Assembly: GCA_014218235.1 (NCBI GenBank)
Contig: CM024766.1
Location: forward strand, 51,115,359-51,179,358
DNA: 64,000 nucleotides
DNA from: Colocasia esculenta
Lineage: Eukaryota; Streptophyta; Magnoliopsida; Alismatales; Araceae
Reading direction: 5' to 3'
In this document: positions 21,677-32,350 of the stretch, piece by piece
How positions within the stretch are numbered: position 1 is the stretch's first letter
How the letters are laid out: each line of letters begins with the position of its first letter
The notes under the pieces: model-generated
The model's database searches: none
Seen by the model: only the letters and a program-made list of their open reading frames with translations
Told to the model about the DNA's origin: nothing
Made by a program: the position numbers and the translations under genes

Positions 21677-24600
21677 CTAAAGCCAATCACCTTTAAGCCT
21701 TAAACCCATGGACTTAAGGTGGCGCTCAAACACAATTTGAGACAGAGGCTTCGTCAATGGATCTGCAATGTTGTCGACTGAAGGAACTCTTTCCACCAGT
21801 ACATCTCCTCTAGTGATTATCTCCTTGATCAGGTGAAATCGCCTCAGAATGTGCTTCGACTTCTGATGAGACCGCGGTTCTTTCGCTTGCGTAATGGCCC
21901 CATTGTTGTCACACAGCAATGGGATTGGATCAGAGTCACCTGGCACCACACCAAGGTCGGTGATGAACTTCTTCATCCACACTGCCTCCTTGGCGGCTTC
22001 AGCTGCAGCAATGTACTCAGCTTCTGTCGTCGAGTCTGCAGTGGTTTCTTGCTTGGAACTCTTCCAGCTCACTGCACCCCCGTTCAAAGTTAACACAAAC
22101 CCAGATGTAGACTTGCTATCATCTGGGTCTGACTGGAAACTCGAGTCAATATATGCCCGAAGTTTCAAGTCCCCTCCTCCATAGACCAGAAATATATCCT
22201 TAGTCCTTCTCAAGTACTTAAGGATACATTTCACAGCCATCCAGTGTGTTTCACCTGGATTTGCCTGATATCTGCTCGTAACACTTAGAGAAAATGCCAC
22301 ATCAGGTCTTGTACATAGCATGGCATACATGATAGACCCTATAGCCGAGGCATAGGGGACTCTATCCATGGCTGCCCTCTCTTCAGGAGTCTTAGGAGAC
22401 TGCTCCTTAGAGAGAATAATCCCATGTCTCATAGGTATGAGACCTCTCTTGGAATTTTCCACGCCAAACCTTTTGACAATGGTATCTATGTACATGGATT
22501 GGGTCAAGCCAAGCATCCTCTTAGATCTATCTCTATAGATACGTATTCTTAATACGTAGGATGCTTCTCCCAAATCCTTCATGGAGAAGGTTTTTGACAA
22601 CCAAACCTTTACTGATGATAGCATCCCTACATCATTCCCAATGAGTAAGATGTCATCAACGTAAAGTACGAGAAAAGTGATAGCACTCCCACTGATTTTC
22701 TTATACACACATGGTTCATCTTCATTCTTAATGAAGTCATAAGATTTGATAGCCTCATCAAACCTTATGTTCCAACTACGAGAAGCTTGCTTCAATCCAT
22801 AGATGGATCTTTGAAGCTTGCATACTTTGTCTGGACACTCTTTGGATGTAAAACCCTCAAGTTGTATCATATACACTTCCTCCTCAATGTTTCCATTAAG
22901 GAAAGCAATTTTTACATCCATCTGCCAGATCTCGTAATCAAAGTATGCAGCAATGGCAAGAAGAATTCTGATCGACTTTATCATAGCAACTGGTGAGAAA
23001 GTTTCGTCATAGTCAATTCCTTGCCTTTGACGATACCCCTTTGCCACCAACCTTGCCTTATAAGTGTCGATCTGTCATCTGCACCGATCTTTCTCTTAAA
23101 GATCCACTTGCACCCAATAGGTACAATACCTTCGGGCAAGTCTACCAAATTCCAAACTTGGTTGGTGTACATGGACTGCATCTCAGAATTCATGGCATCT
23201 CGCCATTTCCCTGACTGAGGACAATCAACAGCCTCTTGGTAGGTCTTTGGATCATCATCCTCATCATAAGACATGCCTTCACTGATATGTCCAACATATC
23301 TTTCAGGCTGTCTAGGTACTCTACCAGACCTACGCTGAATGTGTGTATATTCCTGAACAGGTTCCGGAACCGATGTTTCACCTGGTGGACTTTGCACAAT
23401 TTGTGGATCTAGAACCTCTTCTAGATCTACTTTACTCCCACTGTCCTCTTGGGTAAGGTACTCCTCTTCTAAGAAGACAGCTCTCCTGGCGACAAACACT
23501 CTTTGTTCACCAGGATGGTAAAAGTAGTACCCAAACGTTTCTTTTGGGTATCCAACAAACCTGCACTTATCGGTTCTGGATTCCAGTTTATTTGGGTCAT
23601 GTCTCTTTACATGGGCAGGACAGCCCCAGATTTTAACATGTTTAAAATCAGGCTTTCTACCCTTCCATATCTCATATGGAGTGGAAGACACAGATTTACT
23701 GGGAACCCTGTTCAGCAGATATGCCGCTGACTCTAGCGCATATCCCCATAAGGAAACTGGTAACTGTGAACGGCTCATCATGGATCGCACCATGTCCAAC
23801 AAGGTACGATTTCTCCTTTCCGATACACCATTCATCTGTGGTGTATAGGGAGGAGTCCATTGAGAAAGGATACCAATGTCCTTTAAGAATTGTGTGAACT
23901 CTATACTTAAGTATTCACCTCCTCGGTCTGACCCTAGGATTTTAATACTCTTTCCAGTTTGCTTCTCAACTTCATTCTTAAATTCTTGGAATTTCCCAAA
24001 GGCTTTAGATTTGTACTTCATTAAGTAAACAAATCCGAACCTTGAGTAGTCATCCGTGAATGTAATGAAGTATGAGTAGCCACCCTTGGCTTGGGTAGAC
24101 ATTGGACCACATACATCCGAATGTATTAGTTCCAATATGTCCTTGGCCCTATCTCCATGTCCACTAAATGGAGATTTGTTCAACTTACCCATTAAACAGG
24201 ATTCACAAGTTGCATATGATTCGTAATCAAATGGATCTAAGTATCCATTCTTATGCAACTTTTGAAGCCTATTCTCGCCAATGTGACCAAGCCTACAATG
24301 CCATAAGTAGGCAGTGTTCACACTATTCTTACTTCTCTTAGGAGAAACATCAACATGGAGATTTGCATAAGAAACATCAAGTAGATACAAACCATTTACC
24401 AAATTTGCTAAAGCAACTAGTTTATTTCTCAAATAAACTGAACAACTATTGTTCTCAATGGTAAACTTGTATCCAATTCTGTCTAAACAAGAAACAGAAA
24501 TAATGTTCTTAATGATACTAGGCACATAGTAGCAATCATCTAATAAAAGTAAATCTCCAGAAGGTAACTTGAGCTTCACTGTCCCGACAGTGTGTGCACC

Positions 24601-25183
24601 AACACTTGTGCCGTTTCCAAGCCTCAAGTTCACCTCGCCCTTGCTCAGCTTCCTTCTACTTGTCAACATCTGCACATCATTGCAGACATGAGAAGCACAT
24701 CCAGTGTCTAAAACCCAAGATGTGGAATCTCTAATAGACAAGTGAAGATCTATCATATAGATACCTGAAGCTTCGCCAAGCTTCTGCTTCTCCTGAGCCT
24801 TCAATGCAAGGTAGTCCTTGCAATTTCTTTTCCAGTGCCCCTTCTTCTTGCAGTGGAAGCACTCGCCCTTTTCTGCTCCTTTGCTTATGTCCTTCTTTTG
24901 TTTTTGCTTGGACTGCTTCTTTGCATTGCCTTTCTCAAAGGCTTGCACTGCTCTCCTCTTCTTGATGGACTTTCCAATCATGAGAACAGTGGGCTTTTCC
25001 TTCTCAAGGTTGCCCTCAGCAGTCTTCAGCATGTTCAGCATCTCAGCTAAACTCACCTTCCAAGACATAGGCAATGCGCTCAGACCTGAGAACAATCTTC
25101 AGGTTCCTGAGCCAATCCGAGTAGTTTGGGCCTGTCAATTTGTTGGCATCCAGTATGCCACGGAGTGGGTTACCCGACGACAT
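21677..25183 (-). pseudogene. Copia gag-pol polyprotein, disrupted
   Basis: It begins at ATG 25183 with MSSGNPLRGILDANKLTGPN and DWLRNLKIVL, the usual Copia Gag N-terminus, then jumps after RIAYVLEG to LAEMLNMLKTAE, so most of Gag is deleted. Next come the zinc knuckle CFHCKKKGHWKRNC, the protease motif VLDTGCASHVC, the GAG-pre-integrase HRLGH-type zinc region (CRLGHIGENRL, CESCLMGK), the integrase DDE residues (HSDVCGP, SDRGGEY, NGVSERRNRT), a one-base frameshift near 23060-23080, then RT with YVDDILLIG and RNase H with DSSFQSD and TTEAEYIAA. The catalytic residues visible are intact. The frameshift and the gag loss mean no functional particle could be made from this copy alone. Confidence 0.9.
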
Positions 25184-25361
25184 TTTTGCCAATAAAGGAA
25201 ATGTAAACACAACTAGCATATGTTCATAATAATAATTAAATCTAGATTAGGACTTTAATCAAGATTAGCTCCCATTATTTTCCGAGAGACTGTATAACCC
25301 TCAGATATACAGAATGGGAGACTCCGACGGTCTCCTAGTGGGGATCGGAATCTTACAGACT

Positions 25362-25719
25362 CATAGCATGATCTTGTGGATAGCACAACAAACCACACTA
25401 TGATCTGAAAGCGGTCAACTCTTGACACTTGCAACTCTTGCAATATCCGATCTTATTTTGGCCCTTGAATTTTAATGACCTTGTGGATAGCACAACAAGT
25501 CATTAAATCTAGTCTAAGAAGTACCATCATTACGTAACTAGCATAGATTTGGATGTAGCCCTTGTGGATAGCACAACAAAGCTACACCGGTCCTCTATCC
25601 CGTTTAAGACATCACTATGCCATAGTTTTAGTCTGTCATCAGATTTGGCAAGCCTTGTGGATAGCACAACAAACTTGCCCGATCTAATGGCAATCCTAAA
25701 ACTATAATGATGGAGGACC
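25362..25719 (-). ncRNA. Structured leader region of the Copia RNA: four stem-loops sharing an apical core
   Basis: A 19-nt core, CTTGTGGATAGCACAACAA on the forward strand, occurs at 25373-25391, 25480-25498, 25561-25579 and 25654-25672. The flanks of each copy differ in sequence yet pair with each other: CATAG/CTATG, TTTAATGAC/GTCATTAAA (9 bp), TGTAGC/GCTACA and GGCAAG/CTTGCC. An outer stem ATAGTTTTAG (25622-25631) with CTAAAACTAT (25696-25705) encloses the fourth hairpin. CCATCATT (25524) with AATGATGG (25706), and GGTCCT (25589) with AGGACC (25714), add longer-range pairing. It lies between the PBS and the gag ATG in the element's RNA, so packaging, dimerisation or translation control are possible roles; none is shown. 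Confidence 0.7.
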
Positions 25720-26726
25720 ACGTAATACATTCTTAATGATTACGCTACGGCTTAAAATTTGAACGAGGAGGGATTTTGACATGTTTTATCTTGGTCTCTA
25801 TATCTGCGTGCTATCGATATATAAAATTTGGAATATCATATATTTAATTATATATATCATAGCACATTCCACATATATCATATATATGAAGAAAAACAAT
25901 GGATGATCATGGACTTTAACCTAGAGTGGCATTACCAGAGCCAGTTGGTAATCCACAAATATGGTGAATAAATGGCAGCCCCTCATCGAATGCATTTGCT
26001 TGATGTAACTCTATCTCCATGAAGGTCCTGCATGGTACTCTCCTCCATCTCCGCCAATCCGCTTCTTAAAATTACAAGTAATATTTAAATTGGGCTCGCA
26101 GGCCCATAAATGTACATCAGATAATAATAAGAAACCTTGAACAAGTCAAGGGGAGTACATAATAAGAGGGAGATAGAATGTACAACCCGGATTCAATGGA
26201 GGGAGAGAGGGAGGCACACAGTCCTCATAAATTACATCATTTGCCATTAACCATAACAATCATCACATGATATCTAAGTCCATGATCATCCATCCACACA
26301 TCAACACATCACATGCATCAATAAGCAATCATCATATAATTACTTTTGAAATAACTTTTATTTTAAAAATATAATAATTATATTTTGAAAACCATTTAAC
26401 TAAACAATTTAGCTAACATGGATAACATCTAATCAACATTAGATAAACGTCATTCACCGTTACTGCATGAATCCGCCAAAATTACAGTTAATTAATTTCA
26501 CAAGAATCACATTCTTAATTAATTAACATGCTTTAATTAGATGGTAGGAAATAACTAAAACAATTTTAGATTTTCCTTAAACTAATTAAGCAAAGGGTCA
26601 TACATATGAAAAATAATTTACAGAGAGTTAAAACATTTTTAAAACTCTTAAAAACAATTTTTCATAATTTTTTGGGATTTTAAAACCATTTAAATGATTT
26701 TAAACAAAATTAAAAACATTAAAAAT

Positions 26727-27060
26727 GGGAAAAAGGGGGGGGGGAAGGGGGCGGATCGGATCCGGATCCGGCGCGGGCCGGATCTGGCCGCCCGGGACCC
26801 GCTGGGTCCGCCCGCGACTTACCCGCGGGCGGACCCGCGCGCGGCCCGCGGGGGACCCGCGCGGGGTCACCCCCGCCGCTCGACAGGGCCCGCGGCAGCT
26901 GGGGAAACCCTAGCCGCCGCCCCCCACCGGCGTAGCGCCGGTGGGGCGGGGCCCTGCCGCCCTCTACGCCGCCTCCGGTGGCCGCGGACGGCGCCGGCGG
27001 TGCCGGAAGCCGCCGCCCTCCGCCCCTACCAACCAAGAAAACCCCCCGAAAAACCCAAAA
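26727..27060. other. Extremely GC- and CpG-rich island in the Copia leader
   Basis: About 330 bp of mostly G and C, in sharp contrast to the A/T-rich flanks, starting with a G9 run and containing GGATCCGGATCC and CCCGCGGGCGGACCCGCG-type palindromes. Open frames on both strands are a by-product of composition (Arg/Pro/Gly only). It lies about 270 nt downstream of the PBS on the element's RNA. Function unknown. Confidence 0.8.
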
Positions 27061-27330
27061 ATCAAAAACGCCCCCTTATCTTGGCCTGTCCAAGATGCAT
27101 GGCGACGACTTATTGCAAGGGGTTGTGTGGCCTCTACAGAGGGCCAAACAACGCCACAAGAGGTTCTTCGAGAAGCCCTTGGTACCAGGAACGATTTCCA
27201 TGTACCAAGCACAAAGTTCACATCTCATGTGCGACCCAAGAGCGAAGTAAAATTGGCGATTCATGCATAACGCGAACCGACGAAAAACGCATGAAATGAT
27301 GATCATACGACGCCGATACCGACCGGGCCA

Positions 27331-27350
27331 GCAACCTGGCTCTGATACCA
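27331..27350 (-). other. Primer binding site, initiator tRNA-Met
   Basis: The reverse strand reads TGGTATCAGAGCCAGGTTGC just after the 5' LTR (one base apart), complementary to the 3' end of plant initiator tRNA-Met. Confidence 0.9.
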
Positions 27351-29950
27351 CTGTTAGGAAACGGTCAGAGCGCAGCGGAAAACGCGAATACCTCTAATGT
27401 GTATCGTTGCCGGCCGTCGGAATCGAACTAAAGCGGTAAACCACACACAGGCAGATCTCATCTTTACCTTTGCGGGGTTGCGTAACTCCGGAATCCGGGG
27501 AGGAGGTGGCGCAGGAGGCGCCGGTTCTTCAAGCCGTTCAAGTGTCCGGCCTCTAGACGTATCCACGCGAGCTCCGGACACAGACGGGATCTCCTCGTTC
27601 TCCACGCGTCTCCCGGATCTCAGCTCCACCATGTGCCGGAGAGAGGAGAGAGACGGTGGGGGGCGCCCTGGGAGAGAGAGAGGAGGGGGGCGACCAGGGT
27701 TAAGCCTGGAGCTTGGCCCAAGGTTTAACTCTCTGCTAATACTTATAGACACTGCGGTTTTTCACAAAAACCCAGTTATTGTCTATAACAACCATCCTGC
27801 CCAGTCAGCTCGAAACTCTATTGCGTGTGACCCTCTAGGCCCAAGTGCTAGTCCAGTTTTCTGCCCATTAAGCCCAATAACTCTTTATTGACTTATTGCA
27901 ATTAATTAATATCTCATATTAATTAATTACACAATCAATTATCGTCTCACGATAATTGATCGGGCTTCCAATCAAGTTGGGTGCCAAGCAACACCACTTG
28001 ATCCTGGAAAGCATTGGGGTTTAGCAACCCAATCAAGGAACCTTTTTCCGTCATCAGTTACCACGAGACTATAATCCTTCGCTCGCACAATGCTCCTGAG
28101 TGCACTTAGGGTATGGTCAACTGTCAAACCCTAAATTGCACACTCACTCGGTTTAGATGCCGCATAACTATATCAGAAAACTCCTTTTCTGATAAGTAGT
28201 CTTACCCTGGCCATGGACTATCAGGCATCCTTCCGTAGAGCATTCACTCTCCTATTACCGAGAGCGAGCGATCCCATATTGACCACACAATCACCTTCGA
28301 AGGTTTTCCGCTAGATCCGAACACTTAACTGATTAAGACCTCATGGCTAGAGATCTATAAGTCAAGGTCAAAACCCAGAAGTCCACCAACAAGGTGTCCT
28401 TGGTGTCTCAGGTCTAAGGACCAATCACGCCACTGTGACAATGAATCTAGCTGGTTGATAGTTAGGTAACATTACCATCCAGCGATTCATAACGGATCAG
28501 TTCAGTGAACTCATTCTCTAATGAGCACCTACAGATTCACCTTAGTGTCCCCACACAAGTGACTATGAGACTTGCCACCCTCATCATATGAGCAGGTGCA
28601 ACCTGTACTAGCCTAACCGGATATCCGATGTCCTTCTCGGATATCCTCCGACTAGGAACAATTAAGAATATACGTTTAAAGGATATTAATCTCATTGTTA
28701 TGATCTCATCATAATTAATATCCATTGCGCATATTCATGGACTTCATAATGAAATGATAAACGAATTACACATAACGAATATAAAAGCCTTATTATTATT
28801 ATCAAAGAACAAGATTGTACAAGTTATGATTGGCTTGAGGACATCCATAACTAACAACCTCTTGGCGGTGCGCCCGTTTCACGTGGACGTGCCGTACCTG
28901 GAGGCGCTTCGGGAGAGATGGGATGAGGATTGCAAGGCATTCATCATGCCTTGGGGACACATGATACCCACGTTGGAGGACGTGGCGTATCTAAATGGAC
29001 TGCCGATTTAGGGAGAGCCGGTAGTCAGACAGGAGAGGAGGGACTACTACGACGATGTAGTAGAGCTTTTGGGAGCGGAGTTTGTGGCAGGATGGAGGAG
29101 GCTGATCCGGAGCATCCTGCTCGGATCGTTGTCAGAGGCAGTAGGGTTGAGGGGAGGGAGGAGAGGAGCGGTCCGTGTGGATCTTCGTGGCTTACCTCTT
29201 CGGACGGCTCCTTTTCATGACGCAGTCATCCCAGATGAACTGCAAGTTCGTGCTGCTTCTCCGGGACTTGGAGCATGCGGGTAGGTATGCGTGGGGCGCT
29301 GCGATGCTGGGGCATCTCTTCTCACTCCTCCCCAGCAGCTCGCGGCGTTCTCAGAGCACCGGGGGCTTCACCTCTTTTCTACAGGTATGCAAATTTTCTT
29401 TAATGCTCATCATTGAATTGAATTGAACTGCTTGACTAACATCTTTTCTTCTTCTTGCTTTGCAAATCTGGGGGTCCACCCTCTTCCCCATGGGGCACGG
29501 TGTACAGAGAGAGGGGAGCCAGGCCATGGTGCCCCTCATGGCGAGGTGGGAGGTGACGCCGGATCCGAGGGTGACGGATCGGCGTGCGGAGGTTGTACGG
29601 GCAGGACTGGACCACTACCCCCATGATCAGGTATGAATCTCGATTAACACTCCTTCTTTCTTGCTTGCTCCTTTGATGCGACTGACCAATTTCTCCTTGC
29701 AGGTGGTTTGGACCCCGTATGTGGGGGAGGCCGACGCTTCTCACCCAGCTGTGGTGGCAGGTCGGCTGCTCTTCGACCGCCACCTCTTGCTGCTCTGCTT
29801 GGGGACGTGTGAGCCCCTCTACCTAGAGTTGGTAGTACGGACTCTAGGCTGGCACCAGCCGGCTCTAGAGATACCCTCTCTAGGTAGAGAGGGACACTCC
29901 CGCCGACGGTTCTTCACCGAGGACCGGGACTGGGGGGAGGAGCATGGGAG

Positions 29951-30484
29951 TGTTGGTTAACTGCCATCGACTCCCTTAGGGAATCGCTGCCACTATGCTG
30001 TTATGGGGCAGCATAGTGACATCGGGGCCGGCAACCCAACCCGCCGCAGGGGTAAAACCCTGTGCGAAGCCCCTCATGCCGACCACAGCGTTGACGTGGT
30101 GCTTTGCGCTTCCACCTTAAAGATTTGGCTACCGCCTTCACTATCAGCTCGAGCTTTTGGTGCAACGGTAAGGGGCTTGGTCCTAAACCTGGTATCAGAG
30201 CGAGGTTGCGGGTTCGATTCCCCCGGGTGCCGCTGGGGGGGAGTTTGTTGGTTAACTGCCATCGACTCCCTTAGGGAATCGCTGCCACTATGCTGTTATG
30301 GGGCAGCATAGTGACATCGGGGCCGGCAACCCAACCCGCCGCAGGGGTAAAACCCTGTGCGAAGCCCCTCATGCCGACCACAGCGTTGACGTGGTGCTTT
30401 GCGCTTCCACCTTAAAGATTTGGCTACCGCCTTCACTATCAGCTCGAGCTTTTGGTGCAACGGTAAGGGGCTTGGTCCTAAACC
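29951..30484 (+). mobile_element. TRIM (terminal-repeat retrotransposon in miniature)
   Basis: Two apparently identical 239-bp direct repeats (29951-30189 and 30246-30484) start TGTTGGTTAACTGCC and flank a 56-bp interior. That interior has an initiator-Met PBS (TGGTATCAGAGCGAGGTT at 30190) and a polypurine tract (CTGGGGGGGAG) before the second repeat. No coding capacity. LTRs under 300 bp with only PBS and PPT between them define the TRIM class. The repeats end CCTAAACC rather than CA. An 8-bp junction, ATACCAAT, joins it to the next LTR element. The 5-bp GGGAG at its left recurs only after the far end of that second element (36430-36434). Confidence 0.85.
30158..30221 (+). promoter_or_regulatory. 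tRNA-like pol III box pair in the TRIM
   Basis: TGGTGCAACGG (30158-30168) fits the A-box consensus TRGYNNARNNG and GGTTCGATTCC (30211-30221) fits the B-box, 42 bp apart, spanning the 3' end of the first repeat and the PBS. Activity is inferred from consensus only; no full tRNA cloverleaf could be drawn. The A-box is duplicated in the second repeat but the B-box is not. Confidence 0.45.
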
Positions 30485-30492
30485 ATACCAAT

Positions 30493-32288
30493 TGTTGAAC
30501 CACTCTATGGCTGTCCTTGTATTTTGGTGATAACAAAACTTATGATGATAACATAATGAATATTTTTGTTTCATCTGTGTCGCATCAATCCCATAGCAAA
30601 ATGCTAAGTCTTTCATTGATGCAATATTTGGCGCACTAAAATGATAAAATCGATGTTTAATCAATATACATCGATTTCTGTTTAAAGTGCCAAAGTATCA
30701 AGCGCCGCAACGATTTGCTAAGAAGTCGATGCCATAACGATTTGATAAGTGGCCATAACGATTTCTTCTTTGAGCGTATTGATTTGATAAGAAGTCGTTC
30801 CCATAACGATTCCTTAAGTGACCGAAATGATTTTCCAAGAAGTCGATGCCATAACGATTTCATAAGTGTTCGCAACGATTTCTTCTGTAAAGCGCAAGAA
30901 GTCGATGCCATAACGATTTCATAAGTATTCGCAACGATTTCTTTAGAAGCCATAACGTTTTGTTAAGAAATTGATGCCATAACGATTTGATAAGTGGCCT
31001 TAACGATTTCTTCTTTAAAGCGCATTGATCTGGTAAGAAATCGATCTCATAACGATTCTATAAGTGAGCGCAACGACTTGCTAAGTGAGCACAACGATTT
31101 GTTAAGAAATCGTTCCCATAACGATTTCATAAGTCATGCTCATAACGATTTCTTCATGGATTCTGTTCAAACACAGATTGCTTTTTCAAATATGCTTGGC
31201 GCTTAAATGAAAAGTCAAATATCTTCTGACAAAAAGCTGCATGCATATTTCAGAGTCTTGTCAAAAAGATATGACCTCTATTTTCAGTATGTTAGCAGAA
31301 GCACAGTACCATGCATCGTTTATCATAAACACTCTTTTATGCTAACACTCTCTTCTATGCTTACAGACATCGAAGACCATCAGAGTCTGATTAAGACAAA
31401 TGAAGAGAAAGATCAGCAATGACTAGAAGAGCTCCAACGGATCTCTTCAACGGATCTATTCTAAAGCTGCTCAATATAAAAGATGGAGCATTGCTGAAGA
31501 ACAAATAGAGCCTTTTCTTGAATATCTTTGAAGGAGTGTACATCTGTGAGAAGCACCTTCACGCCACATACACTCAAGGAAAGAGAGAAAGAGCCTGAGC
31601 CAAGAAGAAGCATTCAAAGCATTTCAAGCTCTCAAGCTTCCAAGCTTTCAAGCATTCGAGCCTTCTTTTCTCTCTTCTGTTTTCTCTCCGAGCTCATTGT
31701 ATATCTGGGGAGAGTTTGGGACTGTGAGCTTTACATGAGTGTTCATCTTGTAAGGTCTCTCAGTCTGATCTTTCTAAGAAAGATCTGTGTCCAGCTGTAG
31801 GACTGTATACAGTTGTTAACCCAGCTAGGGGTTGGTGTCTAGCAGAACCTAACTGGGGTTTGTACCAGTTGTCAACCCAGCTAGGGGTTTGTGTCTAGCA
31901 GAACCGCACTGGGGTTTGTTCCAGGAGGTTGGCTTCTTTACCTGTAAGAGAAGTGGGCTGCCTTCTTGCCCGGGAAAGAGAAGAAGACCTGGTGGGGGAT
32001 CCAGGGTGTTGTAAGGTCCATAAGGGGGACTGTACCCTTGGTTAGTGAAATCCCAAGAGTTTTCTTGGGGACTGGACGTAGGACTTCCATGTGGGAAGGG
32101 CCGAACCAGGATAAATCTCCTGTGTCCTTGTGTGATCGTTTATTTGCTTCCGCACTGCACTCTCTATCACACTGAACTAACCAAGCTTTCAAGTGTTATT
32201 TTCTGTGTTTAAGATTCTATTTCAGATTTCAGAAAAACCTATTCACCCCCCTCTAGGTTTGCTTGCTGCCGTACCAAAAGGGCCAACA
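30493..32288 (+). repeat. 5' LTR of element A
   Basis: 1796 bp, TG...CA. It holds the AACGATTT array (30712-31160). Paired copies of GTTAACCCAGCTAGGGG and a matching GTCAACCCAGCTAGGGG lie near 31815 and 31868. The 3' end carries CACCCCCCTCTAGGTT just before the PBS. Confidence 0.95.
30712..31160. repeat. AATCG / CGATT dyad array in LTR A (copy at 34853-35300)
   Basis: About fifteen CGATT words, mostly in the phrase AARTCG-N9-CGATTT, giving CpGs 11 bp apart and a potential hairpin (best case AAATCGTT-CCCAT-AACGATTT at about 31107-31127). The phrase CATAAGTG often separates units. The 3' LTR has the same array almost unchanged. Confidence 0.85.
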
Positions 32289-32290
32289 AG

Positions 32291-32302
32291 TGGTATCAGA
32301 GC
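32291..32302 (+). other. Primer binding site of element A
   Basis: TGGTATCAGAGC, two bases after the LTR end, complementary to the 3' end of initiator tRNA-Met. Confidence 0.92.
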
Positions 32303-32350
32303 GGGTCTCTGAACCTTCAAGAAGATCCAACGATCTTAGAGTAAAGATCC

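Larger units (their letters stand above)
20157..28856 (-). mobile_element. Copia LTR retrotransposon, reverse strand, nearly complete but defective
   Basis: 8700 bp with LTRs 20157-21662 and 27352-28856 (TGTTAGG...CTAACA) and target duplication ACCTC on both sides (20152-20156, 28857-28861). On the reverse strand the order is 5' LTR, initiator-Met PBS, 2.1 kb leader, gag fragment, protease, integrase, RT, RNase H, PPT, 3' LTR. Integrase before RT defines Ty1/Copia. The LTRs differ at roughly 30 of 1505 positions counted by eye (about 2%), so it is older than the element at 30493. Defects are a large in-frame loss in gag and a one-base frameshift between integrase and RT. It sits in exon 2 of the PMD pseudogene. 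Confidence 0.92.

Noticed and set aside
26694..27299. Arg/Pro/Ala-rich protein of 201 aa
   Set aside because: Frames are open on both strands because of the extreme GC content, and the block lies in the Copia leader.
30158..30240. Canonical tRNA gene
   Set aside because: A- and B-box-like sequences are present but no acceptor stem or anticodon arm can be drawn; the region is explained by the TRIM repeat end and PBS.
30003..30498. Duplicated small protein gene (two nearly identical forward frames)
   Set aside because: The repeated frame is the TRIM terminal repeat, which has PBS and PPT between copies and no conserved protein signal.
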